Assembly: GCA_026415415.1 (NCBI GenBank)
Contig: JAOAHE010000005.1
Location: 1 to 64,000 of the forward strand
Reading direction: 5' to 3'
DNA: 64,000 nucleotides
From: Thermodesulfovibrionales bacterium
Lineage (GTDB): Bacteria; Nitrospirota; Thermodesulfovibrionia; Thermodesulfovibrionales; Dissulfurispiraceae
Positions within the stretch are counted from its first letter, which is position 1; each line of letters begins with the position of its first letter. Shown in pieces: positions 52,863 through 62,503 of this stretch. Position numbers and translations under genes: made by a program. The notes beneath the pieces are model-generated. The model was not told the origin of the DNA, did not search any database, and worked only from the letters and a program-made list of their open reading frames with translations.

Positions 52863-55514
52863 ATGTCAGAAAAATTAATAAGTAACTGTCTACTATTTGC
52901 TAATAATAGGTTGGTTGTAATATTTGAGTTAATAAAATCTATTCTTCAGTTTGAAGACTTCTCTTTGCTTCTTAAAAAAATTACTGAAGAAACTGCTAAA
53001 GCCTTCAATGCAAATGTCTGCCTTTTAAGACTTTATGAGGATGGAAAACTCAAAGTCAAATCCGCCCATGGTATCCCTGAAATAGATCAGCTATTTGAAA
53101 AACTAACTGTTGAAGTCGGTGAAGGCATAGCAGGTAAAACTTTTACATTGGGAAAGACTACTGTATTTGACGCTCCAGAGGATGTGCAGTCTCTTAGTGC
53201 TTTATCTCACTACTATGAACTAAAAAATGCAATTTGCACTCCTTTAAAAATAGGTGATCGTACAATAGGAACTTTCGGATTATATAATAAAATATCTCAA
53301 GAAGGCAGTATAATCCCTTTTTCAAATGAGGATCAGCTTTTACTTGAGTGTTTTGCCTCTATAGCTGCCATAGTAATAGATAAATTCACTCTTCATAAAG
53401 AGATAGCCTTAAAAGAAAAAGAGGCAATAGAGACAAGAAAAAGTGAAGAAAAACTCAGAGATTTACTTGAAAACCTTATAGAAAACTCTCCAGATGCTAT
53501 AGTAACTACAGATCTAAACGGTGTGGTCACATCCTGGAATAAAGGCGCAGAGAAGATATATGGATTTACAAAAGAAGAGGCAATAGGTAAGCCTCTTCCT
53601 TTCATACCTGAAGCCTTGATCGAGACAGAACAAAATTACTTAAAACTGCTAAAAGAAGGGCAATACATAAGAGATATAGAAACTATAAGAAAGACAAAAG
53701 ATGGCAGGATTATAGACGTCAACCTTACCCTTTCTCCTGTAAAAGATCTTGATGGCAATGTTATAGCAACAAGTGGTATCTCAAGAGATATCTCACATAG
53801 AAAGAAGATTGAAAAAGAATTAAGGCAAAAAAATGAAGAACTGCTCAAAATCTACTTCATAAGTTCAGCTATGAGAAGCACCTTAGAACTCAACAAGCTT
53901 CTAAGAATGCTTCTAACCTCTGTTACGATAGGAGACGGCTTTGGATTTAACCGTGCTATTCTTTTCCTACTTGATGAAAATAAAAAAATCCTTAGAGGAA
54001 CTATGGGTGTAGGTCCTGCCAACTTTCAAGAAGCAACCGAGATATGGAGCCGACTTTGGAAGGAAGGGAAATCCCTTCACGACTTAATTGATGAGATCGA
54101 AAAAGATTCTCTAAAAAGTGACTCTTACATTGATAACTTATGCTGTAAACTTGAAATACCTATTGATAATAATAATATTTTATCAAGGGTCGTAAGAGAT
54201 AAAGTTCCCTTAAACATAACTAATACAAGCGAATTTAGCGAAAACCAGAGCCCTTTTGTTGACGTCCTTGAGTCACACTCTTATGCATTAATCCCTTTAA
54301 TATCAAAAGATAATGTAATTGGTGTTTTATGGGTTGATAATCTTTTCACAGGACGGGCTATATCAAGTCATGATATAGACTTCTTAAAAAGCTTTACAGA
54401 CCAGATGGCTTCAGCTATAGAAAATGCCAGATTATTTGAGAGAATAGTCAACACAGAAAAAGAGATGGAAAACATCTTTGAGTCAATCTCGGATATGCTC
54501 TATTTTAACAGTCCCGATTACACAATAAAAAGGATTAATAAAGCAGTAGTTGAAAAAATAGGCAAACCAGCAGAAGAGATATTGGGCAGAAAATGCTACG
54601 AAATCTTTCATAATAAAACTGCTCCATGGGAAAAATGCCCTCACCACAAAACTATTAAAACAAAAAAACCTTTCATTGAGGAGGTTGATGACCCTAATCT
54701 TGGTGGCACCTTTCTTGTATCCAGCTCTCCTATTTTTGACCAAAAGAACAATCTCTTAGGAACTATTCATGTAGTAAGAGATGTATCAGAGCTTAAAAGA
54801 TTGAGAGAAAAATTAATAGCCTCAGAAAGAATGGCGGCCTTAGGCGAGATGGCTGCAAAGGTGGCTCACGAGATTAGAAATCCCTTACTTTCTATTGGCG
54901 GTTTTGCTAAAAGATTAGAAAAAAACCTAACTGGTGACCTTCTTGAGTATGCAAAAATAATAGTTGATGAAACCCGTAGACTGGAAAGGGTCTTAAGTGA
55001 TATCCTTATATTCGTCAAAAGCGGACATATTGAAAGAAAAAAGGTCAATCTTGATGAACTACTTGAAAATATAAAAGTCCTTCTTTTGCCAGAAATAGAA
55101 GAAAGAGGTAATATCTTAATAAAAGATATGGAGAAACCTTTTGTAATTCCCGGTGACCAGTATAGGTTAAAAGAGGTATTCATTAATATTATTAACAACG
55201 CTAACCAGGCTACAGACCACGGACAAATATCTATCAGAGCATATCTCAAACAAAACCCTGACTATATCCCTTATGAAGAGAGATCAAAAGAATTTGTTGT
55301 AGTTGAGATAAGCGATAATGGTTGTGGTATAAAAAAAGAAGACTTAAGTCGTATTTTTGATCCTTTTTTCACAACACGCACCACAGGAACTGGCTTAGGG
55401 TTGTCTATCTCAAAAAGGATAGTAGAAGAACATGGTGGTAAAATTGAGGTAGAAAGCGTCTGGTCTGAAGGCACTGTATTTAAAATTTACTTACCCCTTA
55501 AGGAGGACGAATGA
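52863..55514 (+). CDS. GAF/PAS sensor histidine kinase
   Basis: An 883-residue soluble histidine kinase with no clear transmembrane helices. Domains in order: GAF (about 20-180), PAS (about 205-315; PDAIVTTDLNGVVTSWNKGAEKIYGF), GAF (about 335-525), PAS (about 545-650; HNKTAPWEKCPHHKTIKT with possible Cys/His ligands), HisKA with His669 in VAHEIRNPLLSIGGF, and HATPase (NIINNANQATDHG, DNGCGI, GTGLGLSI). It overlaps the receiver gene by 4 bases. The input is unknown; the GAF/PAS pairs could sense a small ligand or redox state. Confidence 0.93.
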   Translation: MSEKLISNCLLFANNRLVVIFELIKSILQFEDFSLLLKKITEETAKAFNANVCLLRLYEDGKLKVKSAHGIPEIDQLFEKLTVEVGEGIAGKTFTLGKTTVFDAPEDVQSLSALSHYYELKNAICTPLKIGDRTIGTFGLYNKISQEGSIIPFSNEDQLLLECFASIAAIVIDKFTLHKEIALKEKEAIETRKSEEKLRDLLENLIENSPDAIVTTDLNGVVTSWNKGAEKIYGFTKEEAIGKPLPFIPEALIETEQNYLKLLKEGQYIRDIETIRKTKDGRIIDVNLTLSPVKDLDGNVIATSGISRDISHRKKIEKELRQKNEELLKIYFISSAMRSTLELNKLLRMLLTSVTIGDGFGFNRAILFLLDENKKILRGTMGVGPANFQEATEIWSRLWKEGKSLHDLIDEIEKDSLKSDSYIDNLCCKLEIPIDNNNILSRVVRDKVPLNITNTSEFSENQSPFVDVLESHSYALIPLISKDNVIGVLWVDNLFTGRAISSHDIDFLKSFTDQMASAIENARLFERIVNTEKEMENIFESISDMLYFNSPDYTIKRINKAVVEKIGKPAEEILGRKCYEIFHNKTAPWEKCPHHKTIKTKKPFIEEVDDPNLGGTFLVSSSPIFDQKNNLLGTIHVVRDVSELKRLREKLIASERMAALGEMAAKVAHEIRNPLLSIGGFAKRLEKNLTGDLLEYAKIIVDETRRLERVLSDILIFVKSGHIERKKVNLDELLENIKVLLLPEIEERGNILIKDMEKPFVIPGDQYRLKEVFINIINNANQATDHGQISIRAYLKQNPDYIPYEERSKEFVVVEISDNGCGIKKEDLSRIFDPFFTTRTTGTGLGLSISKRIVEEHGGKIEVESVWSEGTVFKIYLPLKEDE

Positions 55515-55867
55515 AGGTTCTTGCAGTTGATGATGAAAAAAATATCCTTAAGCTTTATAAGGCTGAGTTGGAAGATGAAGGATATACGGTGGTAACCGCT
55601 AACTCAGGAGCAGAGGCTCTTGAGTTATTCGTAAAAGAAAATCCTGATATCGTAACCCTTGATATTCTTATGCCTGATATGGATGGTATCCATGTGCTAA
55701 GACTTATGAAAGAGAAAAACCCAAAGATTCCTATAATTATGCTGACTGCTTATGACTACAGAGACGATTTCTCTGTCTGGGTTGCTGATGCTTATGTAGT
55801 GAAATCATCAGACCTTACCATATTGAAAAATACAATTAGTCAGTTACTTCAAAAGTCGAAACAGTAA
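55511..55867 (+). CDS. Single-domain response regulator (receiver only)
   Basis: A 118-residue CheY-like receiver. Phospho-acceptor Asp51 (TLDILMPDMDG), acidic pocket Asp7/Asp8, Thr79 and Lys98 (VVKSS) are all present. There is no DNA-binding or output domain, so it must act by protein contacts or pass the phosphate on. It overlaps the kinase gene (ATGA), making them a cognate pair. Confidence 0.93.
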   Translation: MKVLAVDDEKNILKLYKAELEDEGYTVVTANSGAEALELFVKENPDIVTLDILMPDMDGIHVLRLMKEKNPKIPIIMLTAYDYRDDFSVWVADAYVVKSSDLTILKNTISQLLQKSKQ

Positions 55868-55871
55868 TTTA

Positions 55872-56510
55872 ATGAAAGACCCCAAGACGATAATTACACT
55901 AAGCGATAGATTCGTAGAAGATCAAAAAAAATACCCATGGCTCAAAATGTTACTTAGCGCATATGAAGTAATGGACAGAGGGATAGAGCTTGCTATAGAG
56001 AAAGAAAAAAAAAATCGCAACACTAACTTAGCTTGTAAAAAAGGATGTGCTAATTGCTGTAGGACACACAAAGATATCCCTCTTTATCCACTTGAACTCA
56101 TAGGTATTTACTGGTATGTAATTGAAAAAACACACGGCAGTCTTCGCGAAACCTTAAAAAAACAGTTAGAATCCCACCAAAAACCTATCTGCCCTTTTTT
56201 AATAATCAACTCTTGCTCTATATATCCTCTAAGACCTATAGCCTGTAGGCAATTCAATGTATTTAGACAAGAGTGCTATGAGGGCGAAGACCCTTATCAT
56301 ACAAGACGACAAGATCTCCTCACACCTATCAAAGAACTTCTTGATAAAGTTTTTTATATAATGCTTCCTTTTTATGGAATTCAAGGTAATAAAGAAAAAC
56401 ACCAAGCTATTAAAAACAACTTTCTTAATGCCCATGTTCAAAACTTGCATACTATCAACTGGAAAGCTCTATCTAAGAGGATGATTCATTATGATTATCA
56501 AAATCTCTAA
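55872..56510 (+). CDS. YkgJ-family cysteine-cluster protein
   Basis: A 212-residue protein. The CKKGCANCC cluster near residue 56 and a later CPFLIINSCSIYPLRPIACRQF give the Cys pattern of the YkgJ (putative zinc- or iron-chelating) family. Function in this family is not known. It follows the receiver by 4 bases and may be part of the same transcript. Confidence 0.85.
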   Translation: MKDPKTIITLSDRFVEDQKKYPWLKMLLSAYEVMDRGIELAIEKEKKNRNTNLACKKGCANCCRTHKDIPLYPLELIGIYWYVIEKTHGSLRETLKKQLESHQKPICPFLIINSCSIYPLRPIACRQFNVFRQECYEGEDPYHTRRQDLLTPIKELLDKVFYIMLPFYGIQGNKEKHQAIKNNFLNAHVQNLHTINWKALSKRMIHYDYQNL

Positions 56511-56840
56511 TTAACTATGAATACAGAATACAAAAAAGAAAATTTAAAGTTTATAACTTTATAATCTTACAAAACCTATAAAGAGGCGTTAAAGAAGACT
56601 AAGATATATAATTCAAAATGACAAAATAAAACTTTAATCTATCATGAAAGATGCTAAATTCCCATTAATTAAAGAGGTTTAATTAATAAAGAATGAACGT
56701 CCCTTGCTATATTAGGATGCTTTTTATCCAGCGTATATTAATGCTATTATATTAGATCAGTTTGTTTACAATGAATACCTTTTATCTAAAATTTTTTACA
56801 ACATTACCTAAACTTATACATAAATAAACAATTTATCAAA
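56511..56840. other. Intergenic region before the patatin gene
   Basis: About 330 bases, very AT-rich. No gene or clear terminator is seen. TTTACA (56765-56770) and TAAAAT 16 bases on could be a weak promoter for the patatin gene. Confidence 0.4.
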
Positions 56841-57722
56841 ATGAGAATAATAAATAAATTTAGCTCAATACTTTTATTCATAATTCTTTTTCCCCTTCTT
56901 TCATGCGCCCCAAAAGAAGCTATTAAGCATCAACCTCCTACACCAAAAATTGCTCTTGTTTTAGGTGCTGGTGCATCTAAGGGATTTGCCCATATAGGGG
57001 TGCTTAAAGTATTAGAAAGTAATCAAATACCTATTAATATGATTGTAGGTACCAGTGCTGGAAGTTTTGTAGGAAGTCTATATGCATATGGATATAACGC
57101 TTTTCAACTTCAAAAAATGGCTCTTAGCATAGAAAAGAAAGACCTAATAGATCTTACTATCCCAGATAACGGTTTTATAAAAGGAGAATTATTAGAGAAC
57201 TACATTAACTCTATGATAATGAACATCCCTTTTGAAAAGTTAAAAATACCCTTTTATGCTGTAGCGACCAATATTGAAAATGGTAAAGAGATAATTTTTG
57301 GCAGTGGAAATGTTGGAATGGCTGTAAGAGCAAGCTGCGCTGTCCCAGGTATATTTAGACCTGTAACTATCTCTGGAAAAACTTATATAGATGGAGGAGT
57401 AATAAGTCCAGTGCCTGTTAGTGCAGCTAAAAGAATGGGAGCAAATATTGTAATAGCTGTAGACATATCTGGTCAGATAAGCAATCCAAAACCTGAAAAC
57501 ACAATAGAGACTATTTTAAACGCAATAAATATAATGTATGCAGAAATCTCAGAAAAACAAATAAAAGACGCAGATATTGTAATTAAACCAAAAGTAGAAA
57601 GTATCAGTTCTACTGATTTTTCAAAAAGACACGAAGCAATCTTAGAAGGTGAGAAAGCTGCCCTTGAGGCACTTCCAAAAATAAAAGCCCTTTTTCAAAG
57701 CCTTAATATAAATAAGATTTAA
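56841..57722 (+). CDS. Patatin-like phospholipase lipoprotein
   Basis: A 293-residue lipoprotein (lipobox LLSC, Cys22). The oxyanion loop GAGASKGFAHIG (about 42-53), nucleophile Ser72 in GTSAG and the Asp of DGG near residue 192 form the Ser-Asp dyad of patatin/RssA-like enzymes. Position at the inner face of the outer membrane suggests phospholipid turnover or lipid remodelling. No SD site is visible. It is the last intact gene before the decayed corrinoid-uptake cluster. Confidence 0.9.
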   Translation: MRIINKFSSILLFIILFPLLSCAPKEAIKHQPPTPKIALVLGAGASKGFAHIGVLKVLESNQIPINMIVGTSAGSFVGSLYAYGYNAFQLQKMALSIEKKDLIDLTIPDNGFIKGELLENYINSMIMNIPFEKLKIPFYAVATNIENGKEIIFGSGNVGMAVRASCAVPGIFRPVTISGKTYIDGGVISPVPVSAAKRMGANIVIAVDISGQISNPKPENTIETILNAINIMYAEISEKQIKDADIVIKPKVESISSTDFSKRHEAILEGEKAALEALPKIKALFQSLNINKI

Positions 57723-58077
57723 AGTTATAACAAACTAAAGGCTACATAAATTACGAATATAACAAGATTTTCTAATAATTAAAATGTAAATCTTTTATTA
57801 TATCTATCACATTTGCAAGAGACAGATAAAAATAGTGCATAGTGCTGCTTTAAGACTATTTTTTCATTATATTGATATATCATTTATTTATACTTAATGG
57901 GCAGGCTGGCGTCTTTTATTTAAAAAAGATTTTTCCATCAAATAATATCTTTAAGTAATTTTCGTTCTATCCCGACCCAAAGTCATGAAGGAATATAACT
58001 CATCTTAAAACAAATAATAAATTAATAAAGATTTAAGATTAATAACTGTTTTAGAAAGCTATTTAAGGCTATAATCA
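57723..58077 (+). other. Intergenic region upstream of the decayed btuB-like gene, with a possible riboswitch relic
   Basis: About 355 bases. GGGCAGGCTGGCGTC (57899-57913), a CTTTT...AAAAAG stem and AAAGTCATGAAGGAAT (57979-57994) vaguely recall the outer parts of a cobalamin riboswitch, but the conserved core boxes are absent. If real, it is as worn as the genes it would have controlled. Very uncertain. Confidence 0.2.
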
Positions 58078-60007
58078 TAGAAAAGTTCTGCCATTTTGTA
58101 TTTTTACTGTTGACTCCGAGCATACTCAAAAACTGATAATTTAGAAGAAATAGTTGTCAATACTACAAGATATGAAGGGATTTTAACTCATGTTCCAGCC
58201 CATATAACAATCATTTCTGAAGAAGACATAAAAAAATCTATAGCCCGCGATATAACTGATCTACTTAGAAATCTAACAGGGACTTATGTACCAGATATTA
58301 CTGAAAATAGAAACTCTATTTCAGGATATAAGATGTTTCGGTGAAGGATGTCCTTTTAACACCTTAATGCTTGTGGATGGAAAACGAACTAACCAAGCTG
58401 ACTTAAACGGAGTTAATTTGACACAAATCACCCTTGAGAGAGGAAAAAGGATTGAGATAATAAGAGGCGCCATGTCCTCTGTGCTTTCTAGGGACAACGC
58501 TATAGGAGGTGTAAAAATATAGTAACCAAGGAATCTGATATCTCTTTAATAGGCTTAGGTTTTTCCTTAGGTAGCTATGATACTATTAAAACTACTATTT
58601 ATACTATCATTGCAATAAACAAACTAAACCTTTTTGTAACAATTAATACCTTAAAATGAATAGACTACAGAGACAATAGCGAAACAGACTCAAAAGATCT
58701 CGGATTAACCCTCAATTACTATCTGAAAGAATCTCTTAGGTTTAATTTAAGTGTAGGATACCAAAAAGATGACACAGGTTGTCAGATGAGCTCAAAGAAA
58801 GTGGCCTTGCAGCTGGTCTACCACGGACAGCTACGAAAAGACCTAATGACTTTATAAATACAGCAGATTATTACATAAATTTTTCATCCGAGTTACATTT
58901 TGCAAAGGATAACCTTTTCAAAATAGATTTTTCCCTTAGAAAAAGGACTTTTCTTTCCTTTTCATCAGGTGACTAGGGAAGCTTTACAGGAAACAGAATA
59001 TTAAAACATCATCTATGTCCCCTTCAGTCTCATTAAAGAACAAAATTGGTAACTTAAAAAATATCCTAATCATAGGGTTTGATTATTACTAAATTGATAA
59101 TGATATTACCAATATTCCTTGTTTTTTGGCTCCTTTTAAGGGTTATCTTTAACCTTCAAAAGAAAAACTTTGGTTTCTATCTCTACAATGAACTTAGACC
59201 AATAGAAAAACTTTTCTTAAACTTAGGCTATAGATATGACAAAGCAGAATTTAATTTCACCCCTTCTTCATCAAAAGAAGTGTCAACGAACAAAAACTTA
59301 TTTACTTCAGGAATTAACTATACCTTTCTTTATAAATCATACCCCTAACTCAGCACTTATAAAGGTTTAGATATCCTCTCTTTGATGAGTTATATAGCTT
59401 TTCTACAAATACAATAAATACTAACCTTAAGCCCCAATCATCAAACTCCTATGAGTTAGGTGTTAAACACTATAAATCTATTTAGGATAGATACAAAAGA
59501 TGAGATTATCTGCAGTCCCTTTACTTCTAATAATGAAAACCTTGATTGAAAAACAAAAAGACAAGGAATTGAAGCAACCTTTCTCGTTAAACCTACTGAA
59601 TGGTAAACACTTAAAGGAGGCTGTACTTATATTAATCTAACTATAAAAAGTGATACCTTTGCAGATAAAGAAATCCCAAATGTACCAAAAAAACAAAATA
59701 GATCTGGAAGCCTCAGCCTTAGTAAGTAAAGATTTAACTCTATCAGTAAACTGCTTATATTTATATATAGGAAAAAGGACTTTTGTAAATGATTTCTCAA
59801 ATGACTACGATAAACAAAAAAGCTTTTTTGTTGTTAACTCAAAAATTAAATATCAATGGAAAAAGATTCAGCTCTATTTTGATATAAAATAACATCTTCA
59901 ATAAAGAATACTCTGAATATGGGGTTATAATTAGTTTTACTCTTGAGAAATCTTTCTATCCATCACCTAAGAGAATTTTTCTTTTTGGGATGAATTTGGA
60001 GCTTTAA
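58078..60007 (+). pseudogene. btuB: Decayed TonB-dependent outer-membrane receptor (BtuB-like)
   Basis: Reading across frames recovers a full receptor: signal-like segment, TonB-box/plug start (DNLEEIVVNTTRYEG), plug (DIRCFGEGCPFNTLMLVDGKR, IEIIRGAMSSVLSRDNAIGG, then IVTKES in another frame), several barrel strands and a terminal NIFNKEYSEYGV ... FGMNLEL with stop at 60005. At least three frame changes and several in-frame stops are visible, for example TGA at 58657 and at 59547 and TAG at 58974 (each readable as former Trp) and TAA at 59604. The plug and its place beside a BtuF/C/D-like set point to corrinoid uptake, though related siderophore receptors are not excluded. It cannot make a working receptor. 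Confidence 0.9.
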
Positions 60008-60016
60008 AACTTTAAA

Positions 60017-60830
60017 ATGAAAAAATCTTTTTATTAATTTTAATCTCTCTAATTCTTTCAAGGTATACAGAGGCTAACCTCCCCGAAAAAATCATATCCT
60101 TAGTGCCTAATATAACCGAGATACTCATGCTCTTGAAGTTGGAGATAAAGTAGTAGGTGTCACCTCTTTTTGTGACTATCTTCCAGAAGCCAGGAAAAAG
60201 AAAAAAGTAGGAGGGATGTCAAATCCTTTCTTTGAAGCAATCTTAATGCTAAAGCCTGATATTGTCATTATAACAGAAGATGGCAATGAAAAGGCTTTTG
60301 AAGAAAAGCTTAGAAACAAAAAGATTAAAACTTATCTATTCAGAGCTCGTCAGCTTAAAGACTTACCTCAAGAAATTAAAAGACTTTGAGGGATACTTGG
60401 TGTAGAGGAGAAAGCTAACATCATCGTGGAGAACATTAATAACTCCTTAGAAAAGATGCTTAAAAAGACGATAAAATCAGAAAACAAAAAAGTTTTATTT
60501 ATTATATGGCCTGAACCTTTAATTGTTGTTAGTAAACAAACAAATATTGATGACTCATTGACTCTCTTAGGCTTAAACAATTTCGCTCATGAGTCTACAA
60601 TAAGATATCCTCAATACTCCATAGAAGAAGTCCTAAGAAAAAATCCTGATATTATTTTCATTGGACAAGGTCATAAGTATATGAAAGCTGTCTCTGATAA
60701 ACTTTTCAATAAGCTAAAAAGGGTCAACACAGTTAAAATAGGGCAGGTTTATTTTATAAGTGACAATCTCTATCGTTTAGGACCAAGAGTTATTGAGGTA
60801 TTAAGAGAACTTTCAAAGTACATAAAATGA
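60017..60830 (+). pseudogene. btuF: Decayed corrinoid-type ABC substrate-binding protein (BtuF-like)
   Basis: The signal peptide is in a different frame from the ATG at 60017. A one-base deletion near 60130 splits the SLVPNITEIL and GDKVVGVTSFCDY parts, and a TGA interrupts the middle near 60388 (RL-stop-GILG). The remainder (VGGMSNPFFEAILMLKPDIVII, and a long open C-terminal half to 60830) is well preserved, so decay is recent or partial. The VTSFCDYLPEA pattern is typical of BtuF-like binding proteins. Confidence 0.88.
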
Positions 60831-61738
60831 AACGGCGTATTTTAATTTTAACCATTATTTGCTTTTCTATTTCTATATATTCTCTTTATTTATGTACTGA
60901 GATTATTAACCTCTTCAATATGAATGAGCTGGATAAAGATATACTTTTTAGCGTCGGATTTCCAAGATTTTTAACTGCCTTGCTAATAGGTGTAGCTTCA
61001 GGAGCATCAGGAGCTATCCTGCAAAGCATATTAAGAAATCTTCTTCAGACCCTTACATTCTGGGCATCTCAAGCAGAGCTTCTTTAATGGCAATAGTAGG
61101 GATAATATTTGGAGTTGGCTATATAGGATACCTTTCCAGTCCCCTTACTTATATTTTCTGAAGCTATACTAACTGGCATAGTAGTTAAGTATGATCAGGT
61201 TCCTTCTACATTGGTGATGTTTATCCTTAGCATCTCAACTAATGAAGGGCTAAGAAGAGCCATATTATGGATGCTTGGTGAACTATCAATGGCCGATTGA
61301 CATAACATCCCATATGGATTTTTGTTTATACTTCTTGGATTCGTCCTTGCCTTGAGCAGAACAAAAGCCTTAAATGCCCTTATGGTTGAAGATGAGCTTG
61401 CCTGGAGTTTTAGGTTTTAATTACTCAAAAGAAAGGCTAATTTTATTTGCCCAAGTCTGCTTGATGGTAGCAGCCTCAGTTAGCTAAAGGGGGACTATAG
61501 GTTTTATTGGTTTATTGGTTTACTAATGCCTCACATAGTTAGAATGACTATAGGTTCTTATAACAGACTACTTATCCCCCTTTCTTCTGTAATAGGAGCT
61601 GCCCTTTTATGCCTGGCTGACTTCTTAGGTAGGGTCCTATTCTCACCAATGGAGCTTCCCGCTGGGATTATCACAGCATTACTTGTAGCTCCTTATTTTC
61701 TCTATCTCCTTAAGAAAAAGGATGTATTAGGTGGTTAG
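60827..61738 (+). pseudogene. btuC: Decayed FecCD/BtuC-family ABC permease
   Basis: The FecCD start (VGFPRFLTALLIGVASGASGAILQSILRN) is intact, then a frameshift near 61050 moves DPYILGISSRASLMAIVG to another frame. More stops and shifts follow (a TGA near 61160, another after ELSMAD, and TAA after WSFRF). The last part (GLLMPHIVRMTIGSYNRLLIPLSSVIGAALL) is again readable. It overlaps the BtuF relic by 4 bases as in an intact operon. Confidence 0.88.
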
Positions 61739-61741
61739 TTT

Positions 61742-62503
61742 ATGCAAAATAATATAATGCCTCTTCAGTTACTAAAAGTCTCATTCTCATACAATACCTC
61801 ACCATTCATAAATCAACTAAATCTAAGCGTAAACAATGGTGAGTTTATATATCAAATAGGACCTAACGGCTCAGGAAAATCAACCTCATTAAAAATAGCA
61901 GCTGATATGTTAACACCAGTCCGGCAATATCTTACTCCAAGGAAAAAACAAATCAATACAAAGGCAAAAATAGAGCAAAACTTATAAGTTATCTGCCTCA
62001 AATGCTTGACCTATCTATCCCTTTAAAAGTGAAAGAGATAGTGCAAATGGGATATTATCCCTACGATCTCTCACCTCAATTGGACATGGAGAAATCCTTA
62101 GAAATCGTCGGACTCTTAGATAAAAAAGATTTACAAATTAACCAACTAAGTAGCGGTGAAGTCAGAAAAGCATTTATAGCCATGACTCTTGTTCAAGGGG
62201 CGGGAATATTACTTCTTGATGAACCCCTTGTAAATCTTGATATTAAATATTAAATAGAGATAGTTAGGTTACTTAAGGAGATAGTCAAAGAAAGAGAGAT
62301 TTCAGTGCTGATGGCTGTTCATGATTTAAACTTAGCTCTACAATTTGATAGAGTATTGTTACTGAAAATTGGCAATATAATTGGAGACGGTACTCCTCAG
62401 GAGACATTAGATATTAAATGATAGCAACCTTCTTTTAGCCTCTGATATTGAAATAAAAGTGCTTCACTATATAGATGGTAAATCATTCATCAGATATGGA
62501 TAA
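61742..62503 (+). pseudogene. btuD: Decayed ABC ATPase (BtuD-like)
   Basis: Walker A (GPNGSGKST), the signature (LSSGE) and Walker B (ILLLDEP) survive, but a frameshift near 61940 separates the Walker A part from the LISYLPQMLDLSIPLKVKEIV part, and stops follow (TAA after NLDIKY; TGA-TAG after TLDIK). The shifted end reads IEIKVLHYIDGKSFIRYG with a stop at 62501, one base before the convergent ffh stop. The ATPase cannot be made in full. Confidence 0.88.

Noticed and set aside
58078-62503. Frameshifts as sequencing or assembly error
   Set aside because: Lesions include substitutions giving stops, are confined to one functional cluster, and flanking genes are error-free, so real decay is more likely; reads should still be checked.
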